Assembly (NCBI GenBank): GCA_002862435.1
Contig: PKDC01000040.1
Span: 1 to 34,690, forward strand
Source of the DNA: Pseudomonadota bacterium
GTDB lineage: Bacteria; Pseudomonadota; Gammaproteobacteria; UBA5335
DNA: 34,690 bases
Direction of reading: 5' to 3'
Positions 1-9,200 of this stretch are shown here, in pieces (the stretch's first letter is position 1; each line of letters begins with the position of its first letter). The notes below the pieces were generated by a model that ran no database searches, was not told the origin of the DNA, and saw only the letters and a program-made list of their open reading frames with translations. The position numbers and the translations under genes were made by a program.

Positions 1-202
1 CCGTATCCCGCGGCACGCCGGCCTGATCGGCAAGCCAACCGGCGATCACACGATGCACGATGCCCAGCACCGGGCTGATGGCCTCCGGCTTGCTGGCGAA
101 CAGGAAGCGCAACGGGTAGGGGAGGAACAACGGGGTCAGGTTCACTTCCTGATCGCTCAGAATGCGGAGGCCCAGCAGAGATGCGGGCCTTTTCGATTCA
201 AA
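1..202 (-). pseudogene. IS91-type transposase fragment
   Basis: An open leftward frame runs from a stop codon at 203-205 to the window edge and has no convincing start. It contains the stretch PLRFLFASKPEAISPVLGIV followed by HRVIAGWLADQAGV. This resembles the internal region of IS91-family (Y2 rolling-circle) transposases, which precedes their catalytic part. The N-terminal zinc-binding portion is absent. The frame breaks a few bases before the palindromic repeat at 211, so the gene looks truncated by the neighbouring recombinase unit. The family call is from memory of the motif and is moderate. The remainder lies outside the window. Confidence 0.5.
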
Positions 203-210
203 TCATGCGA

Positions 211-237
211 ATGTCCGCTTCGGGTCGGAAGCGGCCA
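211..237. repeat. Palindromic repeat copy 1 (CCGCTT...AAGCGG)
   Basis: The core TCCGCTTCGGGTCGGAAGCGG forms a short stem (CCGCTT with AAGCGG). Related copies lie at 907-933 and 19386-19409. Copies 1 and 2 bracket the tyrosine recombinase gene. Such palindromes recur between genes in many proteobacteria, so this could be a REP-like element or a recombinase-related site. Confidence 0.65.
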
Positions 238-260
238 CTGAGGTGAAGTAGCACGCTGGC

Positions 261-279
261 ACTCCCTCATGCTGGGAGT
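261..279 (+). promoter_or_regulatory. Hairpin covering the recombinase Shine-Dalgarno
   Basis: ACTCCC (261-266) and GGGAGT (274-279) form a perfect 6-bp stem around a 7-base loop. The right arm contains GGGAG, the only good Shine-Dalgarno sequence for the ATG at 285. In RNA the hairpin would hide the ribosome-binding site. Confidence 0.5.
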
Positions 280-284
280 TCCTC

Positions 285-905
285 ATGGCTACCAACCGCA
301 GGCGCCGCCAAGTGCCCTGGAACAAGGGCAAGATTGTCGGCCAAAAGGCACCGCTCAAGCTCCGGGAGATCTGGGCGATCCGCGTTCGGCTGCAGCTTCG
401 CAGCAATCTCAGGGACCTCGCTTTATTTAACCTGGCAATCGATTCAAAGCTCCGTGCGTGCGACCTCTTGGGTCTTCGAGTCGGCGACATTGCCCACGAG
501 AATTACGTCAACTCGCGTGCGGTCGTGATGCAGCGGAAGACACGGCGACCGGTGCAGTTCGAGATAACCGAAATGACCAGAGAGGCTCTCCAAGCTTGGA
601 CCCGGTCAGCAGGGCTCCGCAGCTCCGACTTCGTCTTCCCGAGCCGATCGGGAGCCTCGCCACACCTTTCGACCCGCCAATACGCCCGAATCGTTCACCG
701 CTGGGTACGCGAAATCGGCTTGGACAGCTCCTGCTATGGGACGCACACCATGCGGCGGACCAAAGCGGCTCTGATCTACCGCCGGACCAAGAACCTTAGG
801 GCGGTCCAGCTCCTGCTCGGACACAGCAAGCTAGAGAGCACTGTCCGATACCTTGGGATTGAGGTTGACGACGCGCTGGAGATATCGGAGCAGACCGAAG
901 CTTGA
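285..905 (+). CDS. Small tyrosine recombinase/integrase
   Basis: This 206-residue protein is a site-specific recombinase of the phage-integrase family. All catalytic positions are visible: R57 (in SKLRACDLLGL), K85 (QRKT), H154 and R157 (THTMRR), H180 (LLLGHS) and the nucleophile Y189 (TVRYLG). It is much shorter than phage integrases and lacks an arm-binding domain, so it resembles the compact FimB/FimE or integron-neighbour types. The ATG is preceded by GGGAG at 274-278, which supports this start. The gene stands alone between two copies of the same palindrome. Its target is unknown; it may act on those repeats or be part of an IS91-like unit. The fold assignment is secure and the role is not. 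Confidence 0.9.
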   Translation: MATNRRRRQVPWNKGKIVGQKAPLKLREIWAIRVRLQLRSNLRDLALFNLAIDSKLRACDLLGLRVGDIAHENYVNSRAVVMQRKTRRPVQFEITEMTREALQAWTRSAGLRSSDFVFPSRSGASPHLSTRQYARIVHRWVREIGLDSSCYGTHTMRRTKAALIYRRTKNLRAVQLLLGHSKLESTVRYLGIEVDDALEISEQTEA

Positions 906-906
906 A

Positions 907-933
907 GGTCCGCTTTCGGCCAGAAGCGGACAT
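907..933. repeat. Palindromic repeat copy 2 (CCGCTTTCGG...AAGCGG)
   Basis: GGTCCGCTTTCGGCCAGAAGCGGACAT starts 2 bases after the recombinase stop codon. GTCCGCTT pairs with AAGCGGAC. A further half-site, TTCGAAGCGGACA, follows at 947-959. The sequence could act as a terminator stem for the recombinase gene or as a recombination site. Confidence 0.65.
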
Positions 934-982
934 GCAACAAGTGGCATTCGAAGCGGACAAAGGACTGGCGATTAGTTTGGCG

Positions 983-1531
983 CTAGATGGCTCGAAGGCT
1001 AACGCGCTTAGCAAGTTCGTCTGCGCTCTCTTTGCGCTCACTGTAGCGATCGACCAGGTATGGAGACACGTTGCGGGTCAGCAACGTGAACTTCACCAGT
1101 TCCTCCATGACATCGACAACCCGGTCATAGAAAGCAGAGGGCTTCATCCGCCCTTCCTCGTCAAACTCGTTGAAGGCTTTCGCAACCGAGGATTGGTTCG
1201 GAATCGTGATCATCCGCATCCAACGACCGAGGACGCGAAGCTGATTGACCGCATTGAAAGACTGCGACCCCCCGGAGACCTGCATGACTGCCAGGGTTTT
1301 GCCTTGGGTCGGCCGCACGGAGCCTTGCGATAGGGGGATCCAGTCGATCTGCGCCTTCATGATGCCGGTCATGGCGCCGTGGCGCTCCGGCGAACTCCAC
1401 ACCATGCCCTCGGCCCACTGCGCCAGGTGCCGCAGTCCTTGCACCTTGGGATGAGTGTCCGGCACCGCAACGCTTTCGGGGCAGTGGGACCTGCAGCATG
1501 AGCTCAGCCACCGGCCGCCTGGCGGGTCCAT
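983..1531 (-). pseudogene. arsH: 5'-truncated arsH (organoarsenical oxidase/NADPH-FMN reductase)
   Basis: ArsH is an NADPH-dependent FMN oxidoreductase linked to resistance to trivalent organoarsenicals. From about residue 24 the translation is typical Ars[21 protein letters not shown], then [44 protein letters not shown], and the C-terminal [15 protein letters not shown]. Full ArsH is about 230-240 residues. Here roughly the first 60-70 residues, including the flavin-binding LYGSLRERS region, are missing and are replaced by unrelated sequence (residues 1-23). No other ars genes are present. The product is probably inactive. The break near 1500-1535 marks a recombination boundary. Confidence 0.85.
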
Positions 1532-1545
1532 ACACGGTGCACCAA

Positions 1546-1605
1546 CCTCGATTTTTCTGACATATTGAGCGCTAGCATCCCCCTCGATTTATCGGGGCTG
1601 GCTAG
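1546..1605. repeat. Direct repeat CCTCGATTT and weak hairpin in the arsH-lpd gap
   Basis: CCTCGATTT occurs at 1546-1554 and again at 1582-1590, 36 bases apart. The second copy is part of an imperfect hairpin (CCCC, bulged T, CGAT facing ATCGGGG) just downstream of the lpd stop codon. It may be a terminator for the leftward operon. It may also be part of a transposon end, but no TGT...ACA terminus can be fixed here. Confidence 0.3.
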
Positions 1606-1613
1606 GTGGATGA

Positions 1614-3020
1614 CTAGGCGTGAAGCGCCCAACCGTCCACGGCCATCGCCGCCTCCTTGAGCGCTTCGGGCAAGGTGGGATGGGCGTGGCAGCTGCGGGC
1701 GATGTCCTCCGCCGAGCCACGGAACTCCATGGCAACCACCGCTTCATGGATCAGCGACCCGGCCTCGGGGCCGATGATGTGCACGCCCAACACCCGGTCG
1801 GTCGTGGCATCGGCGAGCACCTTTACGAAGCCGTCGGTCTGTGCCTTGGCACGGGCACGACTGTTGGCGTTGAACGGAAAGCGGCCAACCTTGTAGCTCA
1901 CACCGACCGCCTTGAGCGCCTCTTCGGTCTGACCCACGGAGGCGACTTCGGGCGCCGTGTAGACGACCGCCGGTATGGCATCGTAGTTGACGTGGCCGGG
2001 CAGCCCCGCCAACTGTTCGGCCAAGGCGACGCCTTCTTCGGTGGCTTTGTGCGCCAGCATGGGACCGCCGATCACATCGCCGACGGCGTAGATGCCGTCC
2101 ACGTTCGTGCGCCAGTGTTCGTCGACTTGGATATATCCCTTACGATCCCGCGTAACGCCAATGGCGTCCAGTCCCAGCCCATCGGTAAACGGCCGGCGTC
2201 CGATCGAGACCAGCACGTAGTCGGCACGGATCTCCTCACTTGCGCCTCCCTGGGCCGGCTCGACCGTCAAGACGACTTCGTCATCCAGGCTCCGCGCGCC
2301 TGTCACCTTCTGCGAAAGCCGGAACACGAACCCCTGATCCTCCAGCACTTTGTGCAGGGCTTGGGAAAGTTCGGTGTCCATGCCCGACGTGATGCGATCC
2401 AGATACTCGACCACGGTGACGTTGGCCCCCAGACGCCGCCAGACCGACCCCAGCTCCAGACCCACATAGCCTGCTCCGATCACCACGAGGTGTTTGGGCA
2501 CCTCCGGCAAGGCCAATGCACCCGTCGAAGAGACGATACGCGCTTCGTCGATCGGCACGCCCGGCAAGGTCGCACTGTCGGAGCCAGTGGCGATCACGAT
2601 GGAGGTGGCGGTCAGTGCCTGACGCGCGCCGCTGCTGTCGGTCAAGGTCACTTGCCCGGGCCCGGTGATCGATCCGGTGCCAACCAGGCGTGTGATCTTG
2701 TGCTTGCGCATGAGAAAGTCGATGCCGTTGCCCAGGCCCGACACGACGTTGTCCTTATGCGCCATCAGCTGCGGCAGGTTCAGGCGCAGACCATCGAACT
2801 CGACGCCGTGTTCGGCGAACTCCGTACGGGCAGCGATGAAACGCTCGGAGGATTCGAGCAACGCCTTCGACGGGATGCAGCCGACGTTGAGGCAGGTGCC
2901 GCCCAGGCGCTTGCGGCTCTCGATGCAGGCGACGCGCAGCCCTAACTGGGCGGCGCGGATCGCGGCGGGATAGCCGCCCGGGCCGCCGCCGATGATGATG
3001 ACATCGTAGTGATCGCTCAT
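1614..3020 (-). CDS. lpd: Dihydrolipoyl dehydrogenase
   Basis: This 468-residue flavoprotein is the usual E3 length. E3 oxidises dihydrolipoamide to lipoamide with NAD+ in 2-oxoacid dehydrogenase complexes. Visible features are the FAD-binding GGGPGG (residues 11-16), the redox disulfide C43/C48 in [13 protein letters not shown], the NAD-binding [10 protein letters not shown], and the C-terminal HAHPTLPEA with the catalytic His. It is not mercuric reductase: the N-terminal HMA domain and the C-terminal Cys pair are absent. The ATG at 3020 overlaps the lspA stop by 4 bases (ATGA), so it is translationally coupled. It is the last gene of the exchanger-lspA-lpd operon. No E1 or E2 gene is near, so this is probably an accessory copy, perhaps for redox or metal-stress tolerance. 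Confidence 0.93.
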   Translation of the reverse strand: MSDHYDVIIIGGGPGGYPAAIRAAQLGLRVACIESRKRLGGTCLNVGCIPSKALLESSERFIAARTEFAEHGVEFDGLRLNLPQLMAHKDNVVSGLGNGIDFLMRKHKITRLVGTGSITGPGQVTLTDSSGARQALTATSIVIATGSDSATLPGVPIDEARIVSSTGALALPEVPKHLVVIGAGYVGLELGSVWRRLGANVTVVEYLDRITSGMDTELSQALHKVLEDQGFVFRLSQKVTGARSLDDEVVLTVEPAQGGASEEIRADYVLVSIGRRPFTDGLGLDAIGVTRDRKGYIQVDEHWRTNVDGIYAVGDVIGGPMLAHKATEEGVALAEQLAGLPGHVNYDAIPAVVYTAPEVASVGQTEEALKAVGVSYKVGRFPFNANSRARAKAQTDGFVKVLADATTDRVLGVHIIGPEAGSLIHEAVVAMEFRGSAEDIARSCHAHPTLPEALKEAAMAVDGWALHA

Positions 3021-3553
3021 GCTCCGCTCCGTTTTCGGGTGGTGTTGACTAGGTGTCCCGATCCAAACACGCCGTGCAGCGCCATGGCGATCGCCCCCAC
3101 CACGATGGCGGAGTCGCTGAGGTTGAATGCCGGCCAGTAGTAATCGCGCCAGTGCCACTGGATGAAATCCACGACGTGGCCACGCAGCAAGCGATCGACG
3201 ACGTTGCTCAGCGCGCCGCCGATCACCAGCGCATACGGCAATGCGATCTTGTAGGCGGAGCGCGGTGTCCGATACAGCCAATACCCCAGCAGCCCGCAGA
3301 CGGCCAACGCCAGGATTCCAAAGAAGCCTTGTTGCCAACCGCCAGCGCCGCTTAGGAAGCTGAATGCCGCCCCAGTGTTGTAGCTGCGGTACCAGTTCCA
3401 CACGCCCTCAATCACCGGCACCGCAGTGTGCTCAGGCAGCGCGGTTAGCACCCAGTATTTGCTGGCCTGATCCAGCGCAATCACCAGCGCCGAGATCGTC
3501 AGCCAGATGAGCGCGTTGGGTGGCTGCGCAGTTCGCATGCCGTTAGCGTTCAT
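3017..3553 (-). CDS. lspA: Lipoprotein signal peptidase (PbrC-like)
   Basis: Signal peptidase II cleaves prolipoproteins in the inner membrane. The 178-residue product has four hydrophobic segments and the family motifs. The catalytic Asp pair is D120 (NVVDR) and D147 (FNLSDSAI), and NTGAAFSF lies at 59-66. The ATG at 3553 is chosen because AAGGGA lies 7 bases upstream; a second ATG at 3538 is possible. It overlaps the end of the exchanger gene by 11 bases and lpd by 4. LspA genes recur in metal islands; in Cupriavidus metallidurans the pbr lead operon carries one (pbrC). Here it probably serves the island or its lipoproteins, such as the CzcB with a lipobox, rather than being the housekeeping copy. 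Confidence 0.93.
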   Translation of the reverse strand: MNANGMRTAQPPNALIWLTISALVIALDQASKYWVLTALPEHTAVPVIEGVWNWYRSYNTGAAFSFLSGAGGWQQGFFGILALAVCGLLGYWLYRTPRSAYKIALPYALVIGGALSNVVDRLLRGHVVDFIQWHWRDYYWPAFNLSDSAIVVGAIAMALHGVFGSGHLVNTTRKRSGA

Positions 3554-4814
3554 GCGAGGTCCCTTCGGCGGCGCCACGCGTGCTCCATGCCGCACGCATC
3601 AGCGCCGGCACTTGGCGGCCGTTGCGCAACAGAAACAGTGCCGCCAGTCCCAGGTAGATCCAGGCCATCGTGGTGAGCACGGCGATTTCCTTGGCAGGCG
3701 TGGCTTGATAGAAGAACGCCAGTCCCAGCTGGGTCAGAAACAGCACGACGAGTGCCACGGCGCCCCAGAGGCTCAGTCGCAGCTGCAGCAGCAGCGCCAG
3801 GGCGAACAGCGACTGCGCGGCGGTGAGGAAGAATTCCTCATGCTGGCGAGCATCCAGCGGCAGCGTGGTCAGTTGGCCGGCGCCAATGCTCATCGCGATC
3901 GGCAACATGCCGACCAGTAAGGTCCACTGGTTGATCTTATCGCTGATCATGGTGGTCAGACCCGCGCGGGCGCGGCCGTCGAGCACGAACAGGACGGCAA
4001 TCGTCACCGCCGGCGCCTCGCTGGCCAGCGGCGCCAGCCATTGGATCAGCAGGAACTCGTCGATGCCCAGGATCCGACCGCTGGCCACCAGCGACTCGGC
4101 GAACGGCTCTGCGGCCAGCAGGATCACCCCGGCCGCGAACACGCTCATGGCGCCCATCACCGTCCAGCGGCGCATTGGCGAGAAGGTGGCGATGACCGCG
4201 CCGGGGCCCGGTTCCTCGTCCTCTTCCTCTTCCTCTTCCTTGTTCTCGGACCGGGACACGCGCCACAGATAGGCGCCGAAAATCGTTGCTAGTACGAGGA
4301 AGTCGAAGATGCCAATGCTGTCCTTGAGTACGATCACGAACGCGTACGCGCTCGCCAACGCCAGAAAGGCGATTTCGACCGCATTCTCCGCCTGCAGCGT
4401 GATGCCGCGCTGGCGCGAACGCCACCAGTACAAGCCGACCATCAGCGGCCAAGCCAAGCCGATCAGCAGGCGATTGGCGCCGGTCATGTTCGCCGCGGCA
4501 TAGGCGACGTAGCCCGAGGCCGGGTCCTGCCCGGCGCGATAGGCGTAATAAAAGTCCACCGCGTACTCGGGCAGCACCGTGATCAGGGCGACTACAGCCA
4601 GCACGAAGCCGGTGGCGATGTATTTCTCCGCCGCCTCCGCGCCCCACGACAACAGGAAACCCGCCGCCAGGATCGCCAGGCCGAACAGCGCCGCATCTCC
4701 CAAGACACCGGCGCTGCGATCAGACAGGCGTAGGAAGATCGCCGGCACCCCCGCCATCACCGCCACGGCGACGGGAATGACGAGTTCGCGGACGGCATTG
4801 TGTTGTCGAGTCAT
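3543..4814 (-). CDS. CaCA-family cation exchanger (sodium/calcium or proton antiporter type)
   Basis: The protein has about 423 residues, 10-11 hydrophobic segments and the two alpha-repeat regions of the Ca2+/cation antiporter family. The first is near GAEAAEKY...[11 protein letters not shown] and [11 protein letters not shown]. The second is near [12 protein letters not shown] and [16 protein letters not shown]. The halves are joined by a strongly acidic cytoplasmic loop ([16 protein letters not shown], near residues 190-205), whose DNA is a TCTTCC tandem repeat at about 4219-4239. The ATG at 4814 is preferred over an upstream in-frame start because AAAGGAT lies just upstream and the extension is not hydrophobic. 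It is first in the operon with lspA and lpd. Substrate is uncertain; divalent metal/H+ exchange fits the context. Confidence 0.85.
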   Translation of the reverse strand: MTRQHNAVRELVIPVAVAVMAGVPAIFLRLSDRSAGVLGDAALFGLAILAAGFLLSWGAEAAEKYIATGFVLAVVALITVLPEYAVDFYYAYRAGQDPASGYVAYAAANMTGANRLLIGLAWPLMVGLYWWRSRQRGITLQAENAVEIAFLALASAYAFVIVLKDSIGIFDFLVLATIFGAYLWRVSRSENKEEEEEEDEEPGPGAVIATFSPMRRWTVMGAMSVFAAGVILLAAEPFAESLVASGRILGIDEFLLIQWLAPLASEAPAVTIAVLFVLDGRARAGLTTMISDKINQWTLLVGMLPIAMSIGAGQLTTLPLDARQHEEFFLTAAQSLFALALLLQLRLSLWGAVALVVLFLTQLGLAFFYQATPAKEIAVLTTMAWIYLGLAALFLLRNGRQVPALMRAAWSTRGAAEGTSHER

Positions 4815-4904
4815 CTTACAGATCCTTTCGGATGAGCACTGAGGTGAATTACCGTTGCTGCATGGACTCAGGTAGAGGATGAGCGCGTGCCATCCATCAC
4901 AATG

Positions 4905-4922
4905 ACTGGTGTGCGCACCAGT
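4905..4922. promoter_or_regulatory. Inverted repeat upstream of the exchanger operon
   Basis: ACTGGTG-TGCG-CACCAGT is a perfect 7-bp inverted repeat about 90 bases upstream of the exchanger start. It could be an operator or a leader hairpin. No clear -35/-10 pair was recognised in the 260-base gap 4815-5074. Confidence 0.35.
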
Positions 4923-5074
4923 GATGTCTGACACGTCAACTTCTTTTGGTTAACACATCTATTCTGCTCAACATTGAATCACTGAAGCGCCATGCGACTT
5001 CAAGGTTTGTCAGCGATCCGTTTTGGAAAGCGCGATTTGGGGGTTGGCCCGCGCGGCAAATGAAAAACGTTTTC

Positions 5075-5968
5075 CTACGCATGCACGGAACCTTCGACCA
5101 GCGTCGAGGCATCGACCTGCAACGTAGCGTGTTCGATGTCGAATTCCGCTGTTAGCGCGGCAATCAAAGACTGCCGCACCGCATCGGGTGGTTTCGTCTC
5201 GTCGTCCAGGATGATGTGTGCAGTCAATACGGGTTGCTTGGATCCGAGCGCCCAGACATGCAGGTCGTGCACCTTGGCGATCCCGGGGTGCGCTAGCATC
5301 ATGTCGCGCACCTTGTCGAGATCCATTCCCGCCGGAACGCTCTGCATAAGCACATCACCCGCTGCCCGCAACAGCGTCCAGGTGCGGGGCAGCACCCAGA
5401 GGCCGATGAGGACTGCAATGATCGGGTCGGCCAAGGTCCAGCCTGTCAACATGATGATGACCGCGCCACCGATCACGCCGATCGAGCCCAGCATATCGGC
5501 CCAGACCTCAAGGTAAGCTCCCTTGACGTTCAGGCTATCGCCGCTACCTGCCTTTAGCAGACGCATCGAGATCAGGTTAACCACCAATCCGAGCGCCGCG
5601 ATCACCAGCATGCCCGTCGATGAGACCTCCGGAGGCTGCCGGAATCGTCCGACAGCCTCCCAGAGGATGTAACCCGCCACGAGGAATAGCATGCCCCCGT
5701 TGACCAGCGCACCGATGGCTTCCATACGCGCAAAGCCATACGTGCGCTTGGCATCCGGTGGCTTGCGACTCATGCGTACCGCGAACAGCGAGATGGCCAG
5801 TGCGATGACGTCGGTTCCCATGTGGGCGGCATCCGACAACAAGGCCAGGCTATTCGTGATCAAACCGCCAATGACTTCGGCGATGAGGAATACGCTGGTG
5901 AGCCCGAAGGCCCACCAGAGCGGCTTCTCATGCTTGATCTCGCTGACGTGATCGTGTCCCTCGGCCAT
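5075..5968 (-). CDS. czcD: CzcD-type cation diffusion facilitator
   Basis: CDF proteins export Zn2+, Cd2+ or Co2+ from the cytoplasm in exchange for protons. The 297-residue protein has six membrane segments. The transport site is in ALLSDAAHMGTD (segment 2) and EVWADMLGS (segment 5). A C-terminal ferredoxin-like metal-binding domain includes VHDLHVWALGS and ends near residue 290. Segment 5 has Glu where many CzcD proteins have His (HxxxD). The ATG at 5968 follows AGGAGG with a 6-base spacer, and starts 1 base after the stop of the PII-like gene. It is the last gene of the czcCBA operon. Confidence 0.93.
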   Translation of the reverse strand: MAEGHDHVSEIKHEKPLWWAFGLTSVFLIAEVIGGLITNSLALLSDAAHMGTDVIALAISLFAVRMSRKPPDAKRTYGFARMEAIGALVNGGMLFLVAGYILWEAVGRFRQPPEVSSTGMLVIAALGLVVNLISMRLLKAGSGDSLNVKGAYLEVWADMLGSIGVIGGAVIIMLTGWTLADPIIAVLIGLWVLPRTWTLLRAAGDVLMQSVPAGMDLDKVRDMMLAHPGIAKVHDLHVWALGSKQPVLTAHIILDDETKPPDAVRQSLIAALTAEFDIEHATLQVDASTLVEGSVHA

Positions 5969-5969
5969 C

Positions 5970-6299
5970 TCATGCCTCCTGGCTGGCATCGCCGATGGCG
6001 AGGGCCTGCTCGACGTTGCTGACGTACACCCAGCCTGCATCGACGCGTCCGGTGCGTCCGATGCGCTGGAAAATCTCCACTGCGCGCGCCACATCAGTCT
6101 CCTCGCAGAACAGTTCCATCTGCACTTCGCTGATTACCTGGTCGCCAAATTCAACGGAGTACTGCTGTTCGCGGGTGCTGAGCGCCCGCAGCAATCCCTT
6201 TACATCGAACAGGCTCAACCGCCTGAAGCCGCCAGCTTCCAACGCATGGATCAGGTCAGAAACGCGATTGCGATGTACGAATGCCTTGATCTGTTTCAT
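5970..6299 (-). CDS. PII-like protein linked to metal RND pump
   Basis: This 109-residue protein has the PII/CutA-type ferredoxin-like beginning (MKQIKAFVHRNRVSDLIHAL, EAGGF). The usual PII end region is replaced by GRTGRVDAGWVYVSNVEQAL. Members of this branch (PII-NG type) are encoded next to CusA/CzcA-family pumps and are thought to sense a ligand or metal and tune the pump; no function has been settled. The start has a strong AAGGAG upstream and overlaps czcA by 4 bases (ATGA), so its synthesis is coupled to the pump. The T-loop uridylylation Tyr of GlnB is not evident. Confidence 0.75.
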   Translation of the reverse strand: MKQIKAFVHRNRVSDLIHALEAGGFRRLSLFDVKGLLRALSTREQQYSVEFGDQVISEVQMELFCEETDVARAVEIFQRIGRTGRVDAGWVYVSNVEQALAIGDASQEA

Positions 6300-9200
6300 G
6301 AGGCGTTCTCCTTCAAGTTGCGCTCGGCGTCCTTGCGGTCGGAGCGGTTTTCAAGCCATTCGTACAGTACCGGCAGCAAAATCAGCGTGAGCAAGGTCGA
6401 GCTGATCAAGCCACCGACCACCACCGTTGCCAGCGGACGCTGCGTTTCGGCGCCGACACCACTGGAAAGCAGCATGGGCACCAATCCCAGGATGGCGACG
6501 CTGGCGGTCATCAACACCGGTCGCAGGCGCAGCGCAGTGCCTTGCACCACCGCTTCGCGCACCGAGAGGCCTTTGTCGCGCAACTCGTTGAGGAAGCTCA
6601 CCAGCACGATGCCATTGAGCATCGCCACGCCGAATACCGCGATGAAGCCGATCGCCGACGGTACGGACAGGTACTGCCCGGTGATCGCCAACGCGATCAG
6701 CCCGCCGATGGTGGCGAACGGCACGTTGGCAATGATCAAGGTCGCATATTTGACCGAGTTGAACGCCGTGTAGAGCAGCACGAAGATGAAGAAGATCGTG
6801 ACCGGCACGATCAGCGCCAATTTGGCCAAGGCGCGTTGCTGGTTCTCGAACGCACCGCCCCACTCGATCCAGTAGCCCGCCGGCAGCTTGACCTGCTGCT
6901 TGATCGCCGCCTGTGCGTCCTGAACGAAGCCGTCAATGTCGCGGCCGCGCACGTCCATCTGGATCACTGCATAACGCTGCAGTTGTTCGCGACGGACGAA
7001 GGAGTAGCCCTCGGCTACGGTGACGTCTGCCACCCGTGCCAGCGGCACGAGGGCGCCAGAAGAAGTTCGCAGCGGAATCTGTCGGATCGTCTCCACGGAC
7101 GTGCGGGCGGTCTCGTCCAGACGTACCGCGATGTCGAAGCGCTTGACCCCATCCAGCAGCACGCTGACCGGTTCGCCGCCCAGGCCGTTGCGGACGATGG
7201 TCAACACCTCTTCGGCATTCATTCCGTACAGCGCCAACTCGTCCCGATTGACCGATATACGGATTTGCGGCTTGCCGATATTGGCTTCCAGCGACAGATC
7301 TGCGACACCTGGCACTCGTCCAAGTACCTCTTTGAGGCGACCGCTGAGCTTGTCGAGTTGGCCCAAGTCTTCGCCGTAAAGCTTCAGAGCCAGTGTGGCG
7401 CGTACGCCAGAGATCAGCTCCTCCACGCGCATCTGGATCGGCTGGGTGTAACTCGGCACGACATTGGGCACCACTTGTTCCAGCGTTTCCTGCATGTCCG
7501 CTTCGAGCTGCTTGATGTCGCGGCCTGATGTCCAATCGTCCTCTGGCTTGAGGGCGGTATAGACCTCCATGTAGTTGACGTCGGCGGTCTCGCCCTTCTC
7601 GGCGCGGCCGATCATCGCCAAGGTGGTCTCGACTTCCGGGAACTTCTTGAACGCGGCGGCGATGGCGTTACTGGTACGGATCGACTCGTCGAGCGAGGTC
7701 GACGGGATGCCGGTCACGCGCCACATGATCGAGCCTTCCTGCAGCTGCGGCATGAACTCCTTGCCGAGGAACGGGAACAGCGCCAGGCTGCCGACCAATG
7801 CAACCAGCGCGCTGACCACCACCACTTTCTTGCGCCCCAGCGCCTTGGCCAGCAGCGGCTCGTAGCCGCGCTTGATCCGCGCCACCAGCCACGTATCCCG
7901 CTCCGGCTTGGGCTTGAGGATCATCGAAGCCAGCACCGGGATCAGGGTCAGGCTCAAGATCATCGAGCCGGCCATCGCGAACGCGATGTTGAAGGCCATC
8001 GGCTTGAACATCTTCCCTTCCAGGCCCTCCAACGCGAACAGCGGCAGGAACACCACGATGATGATGGTGATGGCGAACGCTACGGGAGTGGCTACTTCCT
8101 TGGCGGCTGCCAGCACCGCCGACGTGCGGTCCACCTTCTCGCCGTGCTCCAGGCGCTCGGCCATGATCCGGAAGGCGTTCTCGACCATCACCACGGCACC
8201 GTCGACCATCATGCCGATGCCGATGGCCAAGCCCGCCAATGACATCAGGTTGGCCGACAACCCCACCTGACCCATACCGATGAAGGCGATCAGCATTGCC
8301 AGCGGCAGGGTGATAACGACAACTATCGCCGAGCGCAGATCGCCGAGAAACAGGAACAGGATGATCGCCACCAGGATCGAGCCTTCGATCAGCGCCCGCA
8401 CGGCGGTACCGACCGCCTTGTTGACCAGATCGGTGCGCTCATACATCGGCCTGAGCACGATCCCCTTGGGCAATGCGGCGCGGGCGGTGTCGATCTTTGC
8501 CTTCACGGCCTCGACCACGTCCTTGGCGTTCTCGCCGATGCGGGCCAAGGCCTGGCCCATCACCACTTCCTGACCGTCGCGGGTGACCGCACCAAAGCGC
8601 GGGGCTGGAGCCTCGACCACGGTCGCCACGTCGCGCAGGTAAACCGGCACGCCGTCGTCGGACCTGAGCACAACCGCGCCGATGTCTGCCGTCGTCTTGA
8701 GCAGCCCCAAACCGCGTACGAGGAACTGCTCGCGGCCTACGTCCAGGACGTTGCCGCCGACCTGCCCGTTGTTGGCCGGTAGCGCAGCGATCACGTCGCC
8801 AAATCCCAGCCCACGCGCATACAGTCGTTGCGGGTCGATCTGCACCTGGAACTGGCGCTCGCCGCCGCCCCAGGAACTGACGTCGTCGACGCCGGGCGCG
8901 GTCCGCAGGATCAGGCGCACCGTCCACTCCTGCCAGGTGCGCAGGTCCATGTCGCTGATCTGGTCCTTGCCGACACCGGGTGCGCGCTCGACCGTGTACC
9001 AGTACACCTGTCCGAGCCCCGAGGTGTTCGGGCCCATGCTCGGCTTGCCGTAGCCTTCGGGCAGACGGTCGCCAATCTCCTGCAGTCGCTCGTTGACCAG
9101 CTGTCGGGCGAAATAGATGTCCATGTCGTCCTTGAAGTACACGGACACGTAGGACAGACCGAACAAGCTGACCGAGCGGATCTCCTGCACCTTGGGCAGG

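Noticed and set aside
1620..2945. A 441-residue rightward open frame
   Set aside because: It is the antisense of lpd, which has all E3 motifs; this frame has no ribosome site and no motif.
1614..3020. Mercuric reductase instead of dihydrolipoyl dehydrogenase
   Set aside because: There is no N-terminal HMA domain and no C-terminal Cys pair, and the HAHPTLPEA tail is that of E3.
3021..3401. Long N-terminal extension of lpd
   Set aside because: The extension is the out-of-frame shadow of lspA. The ATG at 3020 overlaps the lspA stop and gives the normal E3 length.
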